DNA of 8,695 bases, from NCBI GenBank assembly GCA_003648815.1, contig QMPZ01000059.1, positions 1 through 8,695 of the forward strand, in the 5' to 3' direction. The DNA is from Candidatus Aerophobota bacterium (GTDB taxonomy: Bacteria > Aerophobota > Aerophobia > Aerophobales > B47-G16). The position numbers and the translations under genes were made by a program. A model generated the notes under the pieces. The model was not told the DNA's origin. It searched no databases and worked only from the letters and a program-made list of their open reading frames with translations. Positions within the stretch are counted from its first letter, which is position 1. Each line of letters opens with the position of its first letter. Shown here one piece after another: positions 1 through 6,448 of the stretch.

Positions 1-1268
1 CTCGGCTCCTGCACAAGGAACCTCAATAAGAAGAAGCCTAAGGACAGGATCAGGACAGTAAGGAAAAAGGTAAAGGGGAAGGAGAGCTTATCGGAGATCA
101 TCCCTCCTAAGAGAGGTGAGAGGCCGACAAACGGTGCCTTAAAGGTATTGCTCAGGGCAATGTAAGTTGGCCTCATCTGAGGGCTGGAAAATTCCAAGAC
201 AATGTTCTGACTCGAGATCATACCTGCACTGAAAGAGCAGCCGATGAGGATGAACACTATGTAAAAAAGATAAGGAGAGGAGGAGAAAATGGCAACGAGA
301 CAGGCACTGATGGTAAGCAGAACCGACATTTCCATTACCACCTTGTATCCCTTGCGATCACCTAAGTAGCCCCACAGAAGCGAGCTTATGGTCTGCGCAC
401 CGAGAATTAAAGAGGTAAAAACCCCCATATAACTGTCAGAAAGTGATAAGCTGTCGAGGGCGTATACGGCAAAGAAGGAGGTGGCCATTCCCCCGCAGCT
501 TAAAAAAACACTTGCAAGAAGAAAGGAAGAAAAATTCCTGTCCCCTTTAAGTAGATGGGGAATCTCACCGATATATTCCTTAAAACTTGTGCGCCTGCCT
601 TGTATTGGATATATGGGTTCCCGAACTAGAGCAAAAAACCCGTAGGAGATAGAGGCGGCGATGAAGCTTATGAGAAAGCAGAGGAAAAAATTTTTGGGGA
701 AGGAGTAGCTACGAAGAATGTAGATGGAAAGAAAACCGGCAAACATACCCATCCCTCCGCCGAGGAAATTGCTCCATCCAAAGAATCGTCCCCTCTTTTT
801 TAAGGGTATTATCTTGGCCAACATATCCAGCCAGGCAGGACCCATCACTCCTCCTGCGAAGGCGAAGACCGCATAGAGCACAAAAAATATGCTTAAAAAA
901 ATCCAGGAGGGAAGCTCTGAAAGGTAAAGAAGCAGAAGAGACAAAAATAGCCAGGGAAGTCTTTCCCCTAATCCCCAGCGCAGAATAATGTCCTTTTTCC
1001 TTTTTATTTTTTGAATATAATTGGCACTAAAAATTTGAGGAAGAAACCAGCCTAAGGTATTCAGCGAGGCGACCAGACCGATGATGAGATTGGATGAGGT
1101 AAAATGCCTGAGGAAGGCGGGCAGTACGGTGTTGACTGAGGCAAAACCCATCCCAAACGAGAAAAATACCGCATCCATAATATTAACGGTGAAGTTCCAG
1201 CGATAATTTTTCCTTACCTCTTCCTCGAAATTCTTAATCACTTTGGGCAGCTCCTCTTCTATAGCCAT
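1..1268 (-). CDS. MFS family transporter, C-terminus cut by window edge
   Basis: This is an integral membrane transporter of the major facilitator superfamily. The minus-strand frame is open from an ATG at 1268 to base 1 (422 codons, no stop), so only a short C-terminal tail is missing. After a charged N-terminal stretch (residues 1-25) I count about 12 hydrophobic segments, near residues 33-56, 60-80, 103-118, 122-140, 165-185, 193-213, 247-270, 280-300, 310-329, 333-350, 376-391 and 398-417. The loop GYLGDRKGYK (about 300-309) matches the MFS motif A pattern in the second half. A long basic loop (about 216-246) separates the halves. A start choice remains open: GAGGAG at codons 5-6 lies 9 bases before a GTG at 1241, and the -10 box ends only 11 bases before the ATG, so GTG 1241 may be the real start. 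The gene is divergent from a pentose operon, so sugar or pentitol uptake is a reasonable inference, but the substrate cannot be read from the sequence. Confidence 0.9.
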   Translation of the reverse strand, partial: MAIEEELPKVIKNFEEEVRKNYRWNFTVNIMDAVFFSFGMGFASVNTVLPAFLRHFTSSNLIIGLVASLNTLGWFLPQIFSANYIQKIKRKKDIILRWGLGERLPWLFLSLLLLYLSELPSWIFLSIFFVLYAVFAFAGGVMGPAWLDMLAKIIPLKKRGRFFGWSNFLGGGMGMFAGFLSIYILRSYSFPKNFFLCFLISFIAASISYGFFALVREPIYPIQGRRTSFKEYIGEIPHLLKGDRNFSSFLLASVFLSCGGMATSFFAVYALDSLSLSDSYMGVFTSLILGAQTISSLLWGYLGDRKGYKVVMEMSVLLTISACLVAIFSSSPYLFYIVFILIGCSFSAGMISSQNIVLEFSSPQMRPTYIALSNTFKAPFVGLSPLLGGMISDKLSFPFTFFLTVLILSLGFFLLRFLVQEP

Positions 1269-1279
1269 GAGAAAACATA

Positions 1280-1307
1280 ATTATAGCAAGAAATTCTCAA
1301 TCCTCAA
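1280..1307 (-). promoter_or_regulatory. Sigma-70-like promoter for the MFS gene
   Basis: On the minus strand, TTGAGG (1307-1302) is followed after 16 bases by a perfect TATAAT (1285-1280). Transcription would begin near 1272-1274, only a few bases before the ATG at 1268. This gives a nearly leaderless message if ATG is used. If translation begins at GTG 1241 it gives a normal leader of about 30 bases with a Shine-Dalgarno site. The match was found by eye and is not proven. Confidence 0.55.
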
Positions 1308-1359
1308 GAAAGCCTCAGGGCATTCCCCTCCGTCGCTGAGGATGCTCCTTGAAACAATA

Positions 1360-1395
1360 TTGAGGGGGCAATGTTTCACATTTCCCCCCCCTCAA
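1360..1395. repeat. Long imperfect hairpin in the divergent intergenic region
   Basis: The arms TTGAGGGGG (1360-1368) and CCCCCTCAA (1387-1395) are perfectly complementary over 9 bp. Inside them AATGT (1370-1374) and ACATT (1378-1382) pair around a TTC loop, with an unequal internal loop between the two stems. No T-run follows on either strand, so it does not look like a standard intrinsic terminator. An overlapping alternative pairing exists between TGAAACA (1350-1356) and TGTTTCA (1372-1378). It could be a regulatory RNA/DNA structure or a small palindromic repeat. The gene-free stretch 1269-1579 otherwise holds two promoter candidates and one palindrome, and I see no credible gene in it. 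Confidence 0.6.
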
Positions 1396-1414
1396 CGCCT
1401 CGCTCCCCCTTTAT

Positions 1415-1428
1415 TAAACAAATGTTTA
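1415..1428. promoter_or_regulatory. 14-bp palindrome, candidate operator
   Basis: TAAACA (1415-1420) and TGTTTA (1423-1428) are perfect inverted halves around a 2-base centre. Flanking TTAT and TAA bases extend the symmetry imperfectly. The site sits about 70 bases upstream of the predicted promoter of the arabinose-type operon. LacI-, ROK- and GntR-type sugar regulators bind palindromes of this size, but the centre lacks the CG typical of LacI/CcpA sites. The site is also AT-rich, so chance symmetry is possible. Confidence 0.3.
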
Positions 1429-1497
1429 TAAATTCCTATGCTTCAAGTCAAGATGAGAGATGGCAACCAACGCAAGGCCAAAGATGATCCTTTCTGC

Positions 1498-1526
1498 TTG
1501 CCTACTTTCCAAATATTTGTTAAAAT
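1498..1526 (+). promoter_or_regulatory. Sigma-70-like promoter of the oxidoreductase-araBD operon
   Basis: TTGCCT (1498-1503) is separated by 17 bases from TAAAAT (1521-1526), which is 5 of 6 bases of the -10 consensus. Transcription would begin near 1533 and leave a leader of about 47 bases before the ATG at 1580. This placement argues against the farther upstream in-frame ATG at 1460 as the start of the first gene. Confidence 0.5.
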
Positions 1527-1579
1527 ATCGCTTAAAATGCCCAAGAAAGATCACAACTTCACCCGCTAAGGAAGAGAGA

Positions 1580-2623
1580 ATGCCAAAGCTGGGATACGGG
1601 ATAATTGGATGCGGAAGAATATTTCCCTTCCACGCCCGGGCGGTAAGGAAGCTGCCGGAAGTCGAGCTGGTGGCGGTCTCTGATATAGTTGAGGAGAGAG
1701 CGCGAAAAGGAGCACAGATGTTTGGAGCAAAAGCCTGGTATACCGATTACAGGAAGCTGTTAGATAGAAAGGACATTCACCTTGTCTCCATCTGCCTTCC
1801 CCATCACCTTCATGCAAAGGCGAGTATTGATGCAGCAATGAGAGGAAAACACGTCTTATGCGAGAAGCCCATAGCCATAAATGAGGAGGAGGCAAGGAGA
1901 ATGATCGATGAGTGTCGAAGAAGGAAGGTAAAGTTAGCCATAATATCTCAGAACAGATACAACGATGCCTCACAGAAATTATATAAAGCTTTTCAGGAAG
2001 GAAGATTCGGCAGGTTAGTTTTGGGCTGTGCGGACGTGAAGAATCATAAGGATCAATCCTACTACGACCGCGATGAATGGAGAGGAAGGTGGGCTACAGA
2101 AGGAGGAGGAAGCCTGACCACCCAGGCCTATCACATCATCGATCTCCTGCGCTGGATAATGGGACCGGTCAGGTCAGTCTGCGCTCATATGGCGACCCTG
2201 ACTCATGACATCGAGGTGGAGGATACGGCCACGGCTACCCTGGAGTTCGAAAATGGAGCTCTGGGTGAGATCTCCTCGACAAATTCCTCTCCAATTGGCT
2301 TTTCCACTCGGTTAGAAATTCATGGAGAAAATGGCTCGGCCATCATTCAGGACAATCGAATCGTTTATTGGGATTTTCCGGGAATTCCTGAGGCGGAAAA
2401 GGTTCTCGAGGCACACCTTCAAATTGGCTCGATACCAAACAGAGGATATGGCGAAAGTCATCCCCGTCAGATCAAGGAGTTTGTGAGGGACGTTTTAGAG
2501 GACAGGGAACCCCTCATCAATGGCGAGGAGGCCTTGAAGACCTCTCGGCTAATCTGGGCCATTTATAGCTCAGCTAAGTCGGGAAGGAAAGTCTACCTTA
2601 CAAAAGGAGGAGGAGATGCCTAA
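1580..2623 (+). CDS. Gfo/Idh/MocA family NAD(P)-dependent oxidoreductase
   Basis: This is a cytoplasmic dehydrogenase of the glucose-fructose oxidoreductase / inositol dehydrogenase / MocA family, 347 residues, the usual length. The N-terminal Rossmann fold shows GIIGCGRIF (residues 8-15 region), an acidic end of strand 2 (VAVSD, 31-35) and the family signature EKP (95-97), whose lysine is a conserved catalytic residue. The C-terminal alpha/beta domain carries GGGSLTTQAYHIIDLLRW (175-192), with His185 at the position of the usual catalytic histidine. A frame extension reaches ATG 1460, but those 40 residues are low-complexity and basic with no family resemblance. The ATG at 1580 has AAGGA 7 bases upstream and directly precedes the Rossmann strand. 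The gene overlaps araB by 8 bases, so it probably acts on a pentose, pentitol or pentoside feeding L-ribulose metabolism. That substrate is an inference. Overall resemblance is to WlbA-like sugar 3-dehydrogenases, so a nucleotide-sugar or glycoside role is also possible. Confidence 0.92.
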   Translation: MPKLGYGIIGCGRIFPFHARAVRKLPEVELVAVSDIVEERARKGAQMFGAKAWYTDYRKLLDRKDIHLVSICLPHHLHAKASIDAAMRGKHVLCEKPIAINEEEARRMIDECRRRKVKLAIISQNRYNDASQKLYKAFQEGRFGRLVLGCADVKNHKDQSYYDRDEWRGRWATEGGGSLTTQAYHIIDLLRWIMGPVRSVCAHMATLTHDIEVEDTATATLEFENGALGEISSTNSSPIGFSTRLEIHGENGSAIIQDNRIVYWDFPGIPEAEKVLEAHLQIGSIPNRGYGESHPRQIKEFVRDVLEDREPLINGEEALKTSRLIWAIYSSAKSGRKVYLTKGGGDA

Positions 2624-4295
2624 GTACTCCATCGGTATTGATTTTGGGACGGAGTCGGCGAGGGCGGTCCTGGTAAGGGTGGAGGATGGAAAAGAGGTAG
2701 CTACTTCCGTATATAACTACAAGGATGGAGTAATAGATGAATTTCTTCCAGGAACCAACATAAAGCTTGAGCCGGATTGGGCTCTGCAAAATCCAGCCGA
2801 CTATATCGAGGCATTAAAGAGGACCATTCCCGAGCTTTTGGAAAAGAGCGGTGTGAGGGCAGAGGAGGTAATTGGGATAGGAATAGACTTTACCTCCTGC
2901 ACGATGCTTCCCATTGATAAGGAGGGAACTCCTCTCTGTATGCTGGATGAGTATCGCGAAAACCCCCATTCCTGGGTCAAACTCTGGAAACATCACGCTG
3001 CTCAACCAGAGGCCGACAGAATAAATGAAGTTGCTCGAAAAAGAAAGGAAAAGTTCTTAGCCCGTTATGGAGGAAAGTACTCTTCAGAGTGGTTTTTCTC
3101 CAAAGCCCTGCAGATCTTAAACGAGGCGCCTGAGATCTATCGGGCAGCGGACAGGTTAATAGAGGCAGCGGACTGGATAGTTCTCCAGCTTACAGGACAA
3201 GAGAGGCGAAGTTCCTGTACGGCAGGCTACAAAGCCTTGTGGGACCCAGAGACCGGTTTTCCCTCTAAGGATTTCTTTAAAGCCTTAGATCCCCGTTTTG
3301 AAAATGTGGTGGATGAGAAGATGAGCAGAGAAATTCACTTCTTGGGCGAAAGGGCAGGGGAACTGACCGCCCGAATGGCCTCTCTTACCGGACTTAAGGA
3401 GGGAACGCCTGTGGCAGTGGCAAATGTGGATGCCCATGTCTCTGTGCCGGCGACTACGGTGACCGAACCTGGGAAGATGGTCATGATAATGGGAACCTCT
3501 ATCTGTCATATGATGGTGGACAAAAAGCTCCACCTAATTCCCGGCATGTGTGGAGTGGTGAAGGAGGGAATACTTCCAGGATATTACGGATATGAGGCTG
3601 GTCAGTCGGCGGTGGGAGATATCTTTGCCTGGTTTGTAAAGAACTGTGTCCCGAAAGAGTACTTTGAGGAGGCAAATGAAAGAGGTGTAAATGTCCACCG
3701 CATCTTAGAGGAGAAGGCCTCACGCTTGAGGGTGGGAGAAAGTGGACTCCTTGCCCTTGACTGGTGGAACGGTAATCGCTCGGTGCTGGTAGATGCTGAT
3801 CTTAGCGGTCTTTTGCTGGGAGCCACCCTGGAGACAAAACCGGAGGAGATATATCGCGCCTTGATCGAGGCGACCGCCTTCGGAACCTATAAGATCATCA
3901 ACACCTTCGAGGAGAACGGAGTTAAGATAGACGAGCTTTACGCCTGCGGAGGACTTCCGGAAAGGAACAAGCTCCTCATGCAGATTTATGCAGATGTTAC
4001 AGGAAGAAAGATAAAGATAGCTGCCTCCTCCCAGACCCCGGCTCTTGGCTCGGCTATGTTCGGTGCGGTGGCGGCAGGAAAGGAAAACGGAGGTTACGAG
4101 AACATAATAGAGGCAGCGAGGAAGATGGCTCACCTGAGGGAAGAGCGTTTCGTGCCCGATGAGAAGAATCATCTTCTATATGAGAAAATTTACGCCGAAT
4201 ATGAAAGGCTGCACGATTACTTTGGCCGGGGTGAAAATAACGTAATGAAGACGCTCAAGAAAATAAAAAAGGATCAGGGGGTAAGAAGATGTTAG
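2616..4295 (+). CDS. araB: L-ribulokinase
   Basis: An FGGY-family sugar kinase that phosphorylates L-ribulose to L-ribulose 5-phosphate using ATP, the second step of the isomerase route of L-arabinose breakdown. It is 559 residues, the typical AraB length. The N-terminal phosphate-binding motif is DFGTESARAV (9-18). AraB-type signatures include DFTSCTMLPID (91-101), LWKHHAA (123-129), EAADWIVLQLTG (183-194) and AGYKALW (203-209). Asp272 in NVDAH is the expected catalytic base. The second half has GTSICHM (293-299), GYEAGQSAVGDIFAWFV (325-341), LDWWNGNRS (381-389) and the ATP-site motif ACGGLPERNK (443-452). The start is well fixed: AGGAGG (2605-2610) lies 5 bases before the ATG inside the end of the oxidoreductase gene. 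The 3' end overlaps araD by 7 bases. The last 20 or so residues are lysine-rich and look like a loose tail. No araA gene lies in this window. Confidence 0.95.
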   Translation: MPKYSIGIDFGTESARAVLVRVEDGKEVATSVYNYKDGVIDEFLPGTNIKLEPDWALQNPADYIEALKRTIPELLEKSGVRAEEVIGIGIDFTSCTMLPIDKEGTPLCMLDEYRENPHSWVKLWKHHAAQPEADRINEVARKRKEKFLARYGGKYSSEWFFSKALQILNEAPEIYRAADRLIEAADWIVLQLTGQERRSSCTAGYKALWDPETGFPSKDFFKALDPRFENVVDEKMSREIHFLGERAGELTARMASLTGLKEGTPVAVANVDAHVSVPATTVTEPGKMVMIMGTSICHMMVDKKLHLIPGMCGVVKEGILPGYYGYEAGQSAVGDIFAWFVKNCVPKEYFEEANERGVNVHRILEEKASRLRVGESGLLALDWWNGNRSVLVDADLSGLLLGATLETKPEEIYRALIEATAFGTYKIINTFEENGVKIDELYACGGLPERNKLLMQIYADVTGRKIKIAASSQTPALGSAMFGAVAAGKENGGYENIIEAARKMAHLREERFVPDEKNHLLYEKIYAEYERLHDYFGRGENNVMKTLKKIKKDQGVRRC

Positions 4296-4939
4296 AGGAG
4301 ATGCGCGAGAGAGTCTGGCGAATGAACCTGGAGCTTCCCAAAAACAACCTGGTAAGGATGACCAGTGGAAACGTCAGCGGAAGGGACCAGAAGACAGGTT
4401 ACGTGGTAATTAAGCCCAGCGGAGTAAGGTACGAGGACTTAAAACCATCCGATATGGTAGTGGTAGATCTAAAGGGAAGGGTGATTGAGGGAAAGCTAAA
4501 GCCTTCGGTGGATACTCTCACCCATCTTTACATATACCGACATCGAGAGGATGTCAACGGCATCGTCCACACCCATTCCAATTATGCCACCAGCTTTGCT
4601 GCCTTAGGGGAAAGCATCCCGGTATGTCTTACCGCTATAGCTGATGAGTTCGGCGGTCCTATTCCCGTAGGAGAATATGCTCCGATCGGGGAAGAGGAGA
4701 TAGGAAAGGAGATAATAAGGTCCATCGGCAGCTCCCCCGCCATTCTGATGAAAAACCATGGGGTGTTCACCATTGGACCATCGCCTGAGGCAGCTCTAAA
4801 GACAGCGGTCATGCTCGAGGATGTAGCCAAAACTGTGTATTTAGCTCTTCTTCGAGGAACACCTATTCAGATTCCAGAAGAGGAGGTAAAGAGAGCTCAC
4901 AGAAGATACAAGGAAAAATATGGACAGACAGAAAGGTGA
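4289..4939 (+). CDS. araD: L-ribulose-5-phosphate 4-epimerase
   Basis: A class II aldolase-fold, metal-dependent epimerase that converts L-ribulose 5-phosphate to D-xylulose 5-phosphate, linking arabinose to the pentose phosphate pathway. It is 216 residues, slightly shorter than E. coli AraD (231). Visible features are LPKNNLV (16-22), TSGNVSGRD (25-33), IKPSGV (41-46), metal-ligand histidines His94 and His96 in VHTHS, His157 in KNHGVF, and Asp75 in KPSVDT. Asp119 in AIADEFGG matches the catalytic acid (E. coli Asp120). The C-terminal YGQ (211-213) corresponds to the E. coli YGQ end, so Tyr211 aligns with catalytic Tyr229. These last two points separate AraD from fuculose-phosphate aldolases. 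AGGGGG (4276-4281) lies 7 bases before the ATG, inside araB. The following gene's binding site lies in the last codons of araD, suggesting coupling. Confidence 0.93.
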   Translation: MLEEMRERVWRMNLELPKNNLVRMTSGNVSGRDQKTGYVVIKPSGVRYEDLKPSDMVVVDLKGRVIEGKLKPSVDTLTHLYIYRHREDVNGIVHTHSNYATSFAALGESIPVCLTAIADEFGGPIPVGEYAPIGEEEIGKEIIRSIGSSPAILMKNHGVFTIGPSPEAALKTAVMLEDVAKTVYLALLRGTPIQIPEEEVKRAHRRYKEKYGQTER

Positions 4940-4944
4940 ACGAG

Positions 4945-6198
4945 ATGGGTAAGACCATAGCGGAAAAAATTCTTTCCTCTCATTCGGGCAGGGATGTACG
5001 GGCAGGGGATATGGTCCTCTGCGAGGTCGACTATGCCATGGCTCAGGACGGAACAGCTCCTCTGGCCATCCAGGCCTTTAAGAAGATGGGGGGAGGAAAG
5101 GTCTTCGATGAGGGAAGATTTGCCCTCTTTATCGACCACAACGCTCCCTCTCCCAGCAAGGAAGTCTCATCCCTCCATGCTCTTATGAGAAAATTTGCCA
5201 AAGAGCAGGGAATAAAGCTGTACGACGTAGGAGAGGGAGTCTGCCATGTAGTTGGCCCTGAGGAGGGCTGGGTAGTAGCCGGGGACCTTGTGGTGGGAGC
5301 TGATTCCCATACCTGCACTTATGGAGCCTTGAATGCTTTTTCCACAGGGGTTGGGTCCACGGATCTGGCAGCAGTTCTTTACTCGGGAAAGCTCTGGTTC
5401 AAGGTTCCTGAGAGCATAAGGATAGTGTGCAAGGGAAAGCTTCCTCCAGGGGTATACGCTAAGGACCTTGCTCTTTACCTGATGCGAAAGCTGAGCAGTC
5501 GAGGAGCACTCTACAAATGCATAGAATTTAGCGGAGAGGCGATCAGTAGTTTAAGCATAGAGGCACGTTTTACCATCGCCAATATGGCCATGGAGATGGG
5601 GGCAAAGGCCGGGATAATGGAGGGGGATGAAAAGACCGAAAGATGGCTGAAAAAGCATTCAAACAGAAAGTTTCAGTTTGTAAAGCCTGACGAAGATGCC
5701 TCTTACGAGAAAATCCTGGAATATGAGGTCTCGGAGCTTACTCCCCAGGTGGCCAGGCCTCATACGGTGGACAATGTCGCTTCCGTAACTGAGGTGGAGG
5801 GAATTCCCATTCAACAGGCCTTTCTGGGAACCTGCACTAACGGAAGGTTGGAGGACTTAAGGATAGCCGCACAGATTTTAAGGGATAGAAAAGTTCACCC
5901 TGAGATACGCTTTATCGTGGCTCCTGCCTCGAGGAGAATTTACATAGAGGCGATAAAGGAGGGAATTATAGAGGTGCTCTTGAAGGCAGGCGCGGCTATT
6001 GTCAGTCCTGGATGTGGATGTTGCGTGGGCACTCATAACGGTGTTCCCTCTTCTGGAGAGAACGTCATCTCCACCGCCAACAGAAACTTCAAGGGAAGAA
6101 TGGGTAACCCCGATGCCTTCATTTACCTGGCATCCCCAGCCACAGTAGCTGCCTCAGCTATAGAGGGAAGGATTGCCGACCCGAGAAGATACATTTAA
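4945..6198 (+). CDS. leuC: LeuC/HacA-type dehydratase large subunit (aconitase superfamily)
   Basis: This is the large, [4Fe-4S]-bearing subunit of the 3-isopropylmalate dehydratase / homoaconitase group, which moves a hydroxyl between neighbouring carbons by dehydration and rehydration. The protein is 417 residues, fitting the shorter archaeal/thermophile-type LeuC. The N-terminus (MGKTIAEKIL) and GADSHTCTYGALNAFSTGVG (118-137) are family signatures. Cluster ligands are Cys297 in GTCTNGR and Cys357/Cys360 in PGCGCC, where the middle Cys359 is an unusual extra. NRNFKGRMGN (380-389 region) is also typical. Start choice: ATG 4945 has AGGTGA 5 bases upstream. A GTG at 4936 overlapping the araD stop would add only three residues. 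Such enzymes need a small swivel subunit (LeuD), normally encoded directly after, and none is present here. The true substrate could be isopropylmalate, homocitrate, dimethylmalate or another hydroxyacid. The symbol is a family-level assignment. Confidence 0.88.
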   Translation: MGKTIAEKILSSHSGRDVRAGDMVLCEVDYAMAQDGTAPLAIQAFKKMGGGKVFDEGRFALFIDHNAPSPSKEVSSLHALMRKFAKEQGIKLYDVGEGVCHVVGPEEGWVVAGDLVVGADSHTCTYGALNAFSTGVGSTDLAAVLYSGKLWFKVPESIRIVCKGKLPPGVYAKDLALYLMRKLSSRGALYKCIEFSGEAISSLSIEARFTIANMAMEMGAKAGIMEGDEKTERWLKKHSNRKFQFVKPDEDASYEKILEYEVSELTPQVARPHTVDNVASVTEVEGIPIQQAFLGTCTNGRLEDLRIAAQILRDRKVHPEIRFIVAPASRRIYIEAIKEGIIEVLLKAGAAIVSPGCGCCVGTHNGVPSSGENVISTANRNFKGRMGNPDAFIYLASPATVAASAIEGRIADPRRYI

Positions 6199-6223
6199 TT
6201 TTGTAGTCTTGCGGCGACGTTCA

Positions 6224-6260
6224 TTTACGCTCACCTTGAGCCTGCGGCTTAGCGAGTAAA
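6224..6260. repeat. Bulged hairpin downstream of leuC
   Basis: The inner stem is TGAGCC (6237-6242) with GGCTTA (6246-6251) around a 3-base loop, including one G-T pair. Outer bases TTTA+CTC (6224-6232) can pair with GAGTAAA (6254-6260) if two bases bulge out. No T-run follows, so a standard terminator is unlikely. The base mix is more GC-rich than the surroundings and could be a repeat remnant at a rearrangement junction. Confidence 0.4.
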
Positions 6261-6310
6261 GAGTAAATTGTGAAGGGTTAAAACATCACCTGTTTTAGAA
6301 GGGGGGTTAA

Positions 6311-6448
6311 ATGGAGGTGAAGTTACCCGTCGTTTCTTCTGACGATATTGTGCGGGCTATGAGAAAAGCAGGTTTTTCTTATGCACCAAAGCGAGGAAAG
6401 GGCAGTCATATGGCATTTTATAAAGAAAAAGAGGGGGAGGGGCCATGA
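6311..6448 (+). pseudogene. Truncated HicA-like toxin (mRNA interferase) remnant
   Basis: A 45-codon frame resembling the first half of HicA, the small double-stranded-RNA-binding-fold mRNA interferase of type II HicAB toxin-antitoxin modules. The order KLPVVSSDDIVRAMRKAGF (4-22) followed by KRGKGSHMAFYK (27-38) matches the family, with His33 in GSH at the catalytic position. Intact HicA proteins run to roughly 60-80 residues and continue with a basic VPxH strand and a GTLxxILRQAGL helix. Here the frame ends after a Glu/Gly/Lys-rich tail and a TGA, and no reading frame downstream restores the missing half. No HicB antitoxin is adjacent. The frame has a G-rich binding site (AAGGGGGG, 6299-6306). 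Its stop overlaps the next gene's ATG (ATGA, 6445-6448), so it may still be translated as a coupled leader. Toxin activity is unlikely without the C-terminal half. Confidence 0.7.

Noticed and set aside
1360..1395. Intrinsic terminator at the intergenic hairpin
   Set aside because: Neither strand has a T-run after the stem, and no gene ends there because the flanking genes diverge.
1243..1431. 62-residue plus-strand frame
   Set aside because: It overlaps the start of the transporter on the other strand, crosses the hairpin and the promoter, has low-complexity proline-rich composition and resembles no family.
1460..1579. 40-residue N-terminal extension of the oxidoreductase
   Set aside because: It would span the predicted promoter, has no binding site, and adds a basic segment that the family lacks. 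ATG 1580 has a good site and directly precedes the Rossmann fold.
1566..1973. 135-residue minus-strand frame inside the oxidoreductase gene
   Set aside because: It is antisense to the conserved Rossmann region, with Arg/Pro/Ser-rich composition typical of a shadow frame.
3720..4172. 150-residue minus-strand frame inside araB
   Set aside because: It is antisense to strongly conserved AraB motifs and shows no domain features of its own.
4936..4944. GTG start for the LeuC-like gene overlapping the araD stop
   Set aside because: The binding site is spaced for ATG 4945, and the family's usual N-terminus begins at that methionine.
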